Part shown: piece after piece, positions 61,135 through 64,000 of the stretch
Layout of the letters: every line of letters begins with the position of its first letter
How positions within the stretch are numbered: the first letter of the stretch is position 1
Source: Nitratireductor sp.
GTDB taxonomy: Bacteria; Pseudomonadota; Alphaproteobacteria; Rhizobiales; Rhizobiaceae
DNA: 64,000 nt
Reading direction: 5' to 3'
NCBI GenBank assembly: GCA_020637805.1
Contig: JACKJU010000003.1
Coordinates: 62,001 to 126,000, forward strand
The notes under the pieces: generated by a model
Told to the model about the DNA's origin: nothing
Database searches by the model: none
Seen by the model: the letters and a program-made list of their open reading frames with translations, nothing else
Made by a program: the position numbers and the translations under genes

Positions 61135-62163
61135 ATGAAAGCCAGGTTTCTATCAACCGTGACGGCGTTTGCCGCCTCGGTCATCATCGCGGGTGCTGCG
61201 AATGCGGCGGATCGCGATCCGAAGGTTCAGACGAGTTCTAATGCCAGCCACTTCTCGCTTGCATACCTGAACGATAACTGGGTTCCGAAACTGGAGGAGA
61301 TGACGAATGGAGCACTCTCTATCGAGTTGCTTCCGATTGAATCCGTCGTTCCGCGCCGCGAAACGCCCGAAGCCATATCTGCCGGCATTCTCGACGGCGA
61401 TCTCACCTCGATCAACTATTTCGCGGGCAAGGACCCGGCCTTTGCGCTGATGGGCGATCTGATCGCCGGTTACGACACGCCGGAGCAGATGATGGAATTC
61501 TGCGCTACCGGTGGCGGCAAGGAGATGCTTCAGAAACTGCATGACGCCTACTACAAGGGCGTGCACGTGGTCGGCTGCGGTTCCTACGCCCGTGAGGCCT
61601 TCGTCTCGAAGGTTCCGATCAATGGCGTGGCCGATCTGGCGGGCCTGAAGATCCGCGCACCTGAGGGGCTTGCTGCCGATGTGTTCAAGCGCGCAGGCGC
61701 AGCGCCAGTTTCGCTGCCTGGTTCGGAAACCTATGGCGCACTCGAAAAAGGCGTGATCGATGCGGCCGACAATTCGGCCTATGCCAACAACGATGCCAAC
61801 GGCATGCACAAGATTGCGAAGTTCCCGCTCTATCCGGGAATTCACTCGATGCCGATCCTGCAGTTCACCGTCTCCAAGGAAGTCTGGGATTCTCTGTCCG
61901 CGGAAAATCAGAAGGCCCTCGAGGACTGGTATCAGAAGGCCTATACCGGCTTGATCACGGCGACGCGTGCCAAGGACGAGGAGCTTGTCGCTCGCGACAA
62001 GGCTGCTGGCGACCTGACCATCATCGACTGGAAACAGGAAGAACGCGACAAGCTTCGCGCCATCGCCGAGAAGGCTTGGGCCGACTTCGCTGCCGGCTCT
62101 CCTTTGGCAAAGGAAACCTACGACACCCATGTCAACTACATGAAGAAAAAAGGTCTTCTCTAG
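61135..62163 (+). CDS. TRAP transporter substrate-binding protein (DctP class)
   Basis: A 342-residue periplasmic protein with a signal of ~24 residues (cleaved after ANA), IESVVPRRETPEAISAGILDG near residue 74, and the DctP landmark LAGLKIRAPEGLAADVFKRAGA near 165, then GALEKGVIDAADNS. It binds a carboxylated substrate for the permease encoded downstream. GGGAGGAG precedes ATG 61135. The ligand is perhaps a sugar acid or keto acid, judged from the adjacent aldolase. Confidence 0.9.
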   Translation: MKARFLSTVTAFAASVIIAGAANAADRDPKVQTSSNASHFSLAYLNDNWVPKLEEMTNGALSIELLPIESVVPRRETPEAISAGILDGDLTSINYFAGKDPAFALMGDLIAGYDTPEQMMEFCATGGGKEMLQKLHDAYYKGVHVVGCGSYAREAFVSKVPINGVADLAGLKIRAPEGLAADVFKRAGAAPVSLPGSETYGALEKGVIDAADNSAYANNDANGMHKIAKFPLYPGIHSMPILQFTVSKEVWDSLSAENQKALEDWYQKAYTGLITATRAKDEELVARDKAAGDLTIIDWKQEERDKLRAIAEKAWADFAAGSPLAKETYDTHVNYMKKKGLL

Positions 62164-62174
62164 ACCTGGTACGT

Positions 62175-62201
62175 GGCGCCATTCGACAGCCGGATGGCGC
62201 C
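62175..62201 (+). terminator. Intercistronic hairpin after TRAP binding-protein gene
   Basis: GGCGCCAT and ATGGCGCC form an eight-base-pair perfect stem with an 11-base loop, 11 bases after the stop, followed by GCATTTTCC. Another example of a hairpin directly behind a binding-protein gene. Confidence 0.6.
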
Positions 62202-62294
62202 GCATTTTCCTGATGCACAGTGGGTCGGCTATTGCCACGCAGGTGCGTGAGTGGATGGGCTGTGCCGCACGAAACCACCATGCGGAGAAGTGGG

Positions 62295-64000
62295 ATGAGC
62301 AAGGAATTTGAAGCCGGTATCGCGCATTCGAGCGCCGAAATCGCTTCCCAGGATCCTCTGCATGAAGACGATGCAGGTCTGCCGTTCAGCGAATACAACG
62401 CGATAGACCATACGAGTCATTTCACCGGGATCGCGATTTCGGGCTTCTACCTCATCGCTGCCGCGTTGACGCTTTGGGAGGTTTTCTCGCGCTATATGCT
62501 GCATGCCCCGACCTACTGGGCATTCGAAGCGGTCATGGTGCTTTGCGCCTCCTCCTGGATGCTTTCTTCCGGCTATGTGACGCTCAAGCACAGGCATATC
62601 GGCATCACCGTTTTCCACATAATGGCGTCGAAGAAGACGCAATGGCGCCTCGACCTGTTTTCGATGATTGTCGGTGTCATCGCACTCTATCTTCTGTTGA
62701 GCGACGCCGCGGTGCGATCCATCGACGCGATCGTGACGGTGGAGAAATCCGGCACCGCATTCAACTCGCCAATGCCGATGATCCTCAAGAGCATGTTGAT
62801 GATCGGCGGCTTCCTGTATCTTGCACAGCTTACGTCCAATCTGCACCGTCACGTTGAGGCGGGCTGGGCACGGCTGGCCGTGAAGATCGTTGCCGCCCTG
62901 ATGATCGTCTACTTCGTGGCATCCATAGGCACCGAGCTGACGGGAAGCGGGTCCGTGTTCTCCGTCGTTCACGACTTCTTTTCGGAGATATCCAAGGCGC
63001 TCGATCCGTCCAAGGCGCTCAAGATGCGCTCCTATGACCTGGCGACCGTCTCGGTCATCGTTGTTGTTCTTCTGATCGCGCTGATGATGACGGGCATGCC
63101 ACTTGGCATCGTGACGCTCATCGTTTCGGTCCTCATGGCTGTGGCCTTCTTCGGTCCGCGCGGATTGTTCCTCGTATCCAGCAACGCCGCGGGCCTGCTT
63201 GAGAAATACACGCTCGTCGCCATTCCGTTCTTCGTTCTGATGGCGTCGGTGCTGGAGCGGGCAGGAATTGCCGAAGATCTGTTCGACGCGATGTCGATCT
63301 TCGCGGGAAACCTGCGCGGTGGCGTTGCCATCCAGACGGTTGTCGTGGCCGTGATCCTGGCCGCCATGTCAGGTGTGATGGGCGGTGAAATCGTCATGCT
63401 CGGCTTGGTGGCGCTGCCCCAGATGTTCCGCCTGGGGTATGACCGAAGGCTCACAATCGGGCTCATCTGCGCGTCCGGGGCGCTGGCAACTCTCATTCCG
63501 CCATCGATCATCATGATTGTCTACGGCCTGTCTGCCGAGGTGGGCATTGGTGACCTGTTCATGGCCGGTGCCGTTCCGGGCGTGATGCTTGCGGTCTTCT
63601 ATGCGGCCTATGTGCTCGTGCGGGTCAACATCAACCCGTCCATGGCTCCCACGGCGTCGGAGGTCGCAGAACTGCGCGGCACCGAAAACACAATGTCACG
63701 GGAGCGGCTGACGGCGGTTATCCTCTGCATTCTCCTGATCTTTTCCGTGATGGGGTCGATCTATGGTGGCATTGCCTCGGTCACGGAGGCGGCTGCGGTA
63801 GGCTGCATCGGCTCGCTCGTGGTCGCCGCGATCCGTCACCAGTTCAACTGGCGGGTCGTCAGCGCTGCGCTCATGGGTTCGATGACGACCGTCGGCACCA
63901 TCGTCTGGCTGATCCTGGGCGCGGTTTCCTTTATCGGCATCTTCAACCTGGTCGGGGGAGGCGACTTCCTGCGCTCGCTGTTCCTGAATCTCGGCCTGCC
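62295..64000 (+). CDS. TRAP transporter fused small-large permease (DctQ-DctM), 3' end outside window
   Basis: The frame is open from ATG 62295 (GGAG upstream) to the last base, at least 568 codons. Residues ~1-225 are DctQ-like with four helices; the soluble N-terminus of ~45 residues is followed by FTGIAISGFYLIAAALTLWE, and CASSWMLSSGYVTLKHRHI matches the DctQ landmark. After a short linker (~225-243) the DctM part begins with RSYDLATVSVIVVVLLIALM, with VAIPFFVLMASVLERAGI and MSGVMGGEIVMLGLVALPQM as family segments. It imports the substrate bound by the 61135 product using a sodium or proton gradient. Confidence 0.9.
   Translation, partial: MSKEFEAGIAHSSAEIASQDPLHEDDAGLPFSEYNAIDHTSHFTGIAISGFYLIAAALTLWEVFSRYMLHAPTYWAFEAVMVLCASSWMLSSGYVTLKHRHIGITVFHIMASKKTQWRLDLFSMIVGVIALYLLLSDAAVRSIDAIVTVEKSGTAFNSPMPMILKSMLMIGGFLYLAQLTSNLHRHVEAGWARLAVKIVAALMIVYFVASIGTELTGSGSVFSVVHDFFSEISKALDPSKALKMRSYDLATVSVIVVVLLIALMMTGMPLGIVTLIVSVLMAVAFFGPRGLFLVSSNAAGLLEKYTLVAIPFFVLMASVLERAGIAEDLFDAMSIFAGNLRGGVAIQTVVVAVILAAMSGVMGGEIVMLGLVALPQMFRLGYDRRLTIGLICASGALATLIPPSIIMIVYGLSAEVGIGDLFMAGAVPGVMLAVFYAAYVLVRVNINPSMAPTASEVAELRGTENTMSRERLTAVILCILLIFSVMGSIYGGIASVTEAAAVGCIGSLVVAAIRHQFNWRVVSAALMGSMTTVGTIVWLILGAVSFIGIFNLVGGGDFLRSLFLNLGL

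Noticed and set aside
1..64000. CRISPR arrays, insertion sequences, integrases, tRNA or rRNA genes
   Set aside because: Reading the window, I saw no regularly spaced repeats, transposase or integrase motifs, and no tRNA-like cloverleaf or conserved rRNA segments. Negative by inspection only.

Overview
The window reads as one contiguous stretch of a GC-rich alphaproteobacterial chromosome or large replicon, most likely a Hyphomicrobiales (Rhizobiales) member of the Hoeflea/Ahrensia/Mesorhizobium kind. The grounds are a RirA-type Rrf2 regulator, many rbs/frc-type sugar ABC systems, liv-type transporters, TRAP transport, and a DmdA-like demethylase that points to a marine or saline habitat. The taxonomic statement is inference from gene content; no rRNA or tRNA gene was seen. 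The window is almost wholly catabolic and transport genes with local regulators. I saw no phage, insertion sequence or CRISPR array.

Layout. (1) 1-8897, plus strand: a catabolic operon that begins with a molybdenum hydroxylase whose large subunit is split in two genes, followed by CoxD/CoxE-like MoxR ATPase and VWA proteins, an amidohydrolase, a metallo-beta-lactamase-fold lactonase, an SMP-30/isochorismatase-fold fusion, a small membrane protein and an iron-type alcohol dehydrogenase. (2) 9186-13110: a Kef-type antiporter, an aldo/keto reductase and a divergent AraC regulator. (3) 13157-25602: an L-idonate/gluconate island with idnO, gntK, a beta-hydroxyacid dehydrogenase, idnD, an SMP-30 lactonase, gnd, two LacI regulators and an ABC transporter. 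Four copies of a palindrome built on TGTTATCGATAACA sit in its three divergent promoter regions. (4) 25691-32631: a LacI-controlled sugar ABC transporter with two permeases and its own SMP-30 lactonase. (5) 32699-39901: a liv-type ABC operon with an Asp/Glu/hydantoin racemase-family enzyme and an alpha/beta hydrolase, and a divergent GntR regulator. (6) 40014-49787: a divergent pair of sugar ABC transporters with two tandem binding proteins, an NAD-dependent epimerase, a Gfo/Idh/MocA oxidoreductase and a LacI regulator. (7) 49810-58786: a RirA-like regulator, an orphan DUF1045-phnN pair, a luciferase-like monooxygenase, an RND efflux pair and a dmdA-like gene. (8) 59235-64000: a GntR/DapA-family unit divergent from a TRAP transporter whose permease is a DctQ-DctM fusion running off the end.

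How the parts work together. Most modules follow one plan: importer, lactonase or dehydrogenases, and a local LacI or GntR repressor transcribed divergently. In region 3 the set IdnD, IdnO, GntK and Gnd would convert L-idonate through 5-ketogluconate, gluconate and 6-phosphogluconate to ribulose 5-phosphate, with SMP-30 feeding aldonates from lactones. Six periplasmic binding-protein genes are each followed by a strong hairpin, which suggests that binding proteins are made in excess over their membrane partners. The most unusual items are the split molybdenum hydroxylase with a Pro/Ala-rich tail, the SMP-30/isochorismatase-fold fusion with serine in place of the usual cysteine, and the shared operator set of the idonate island.
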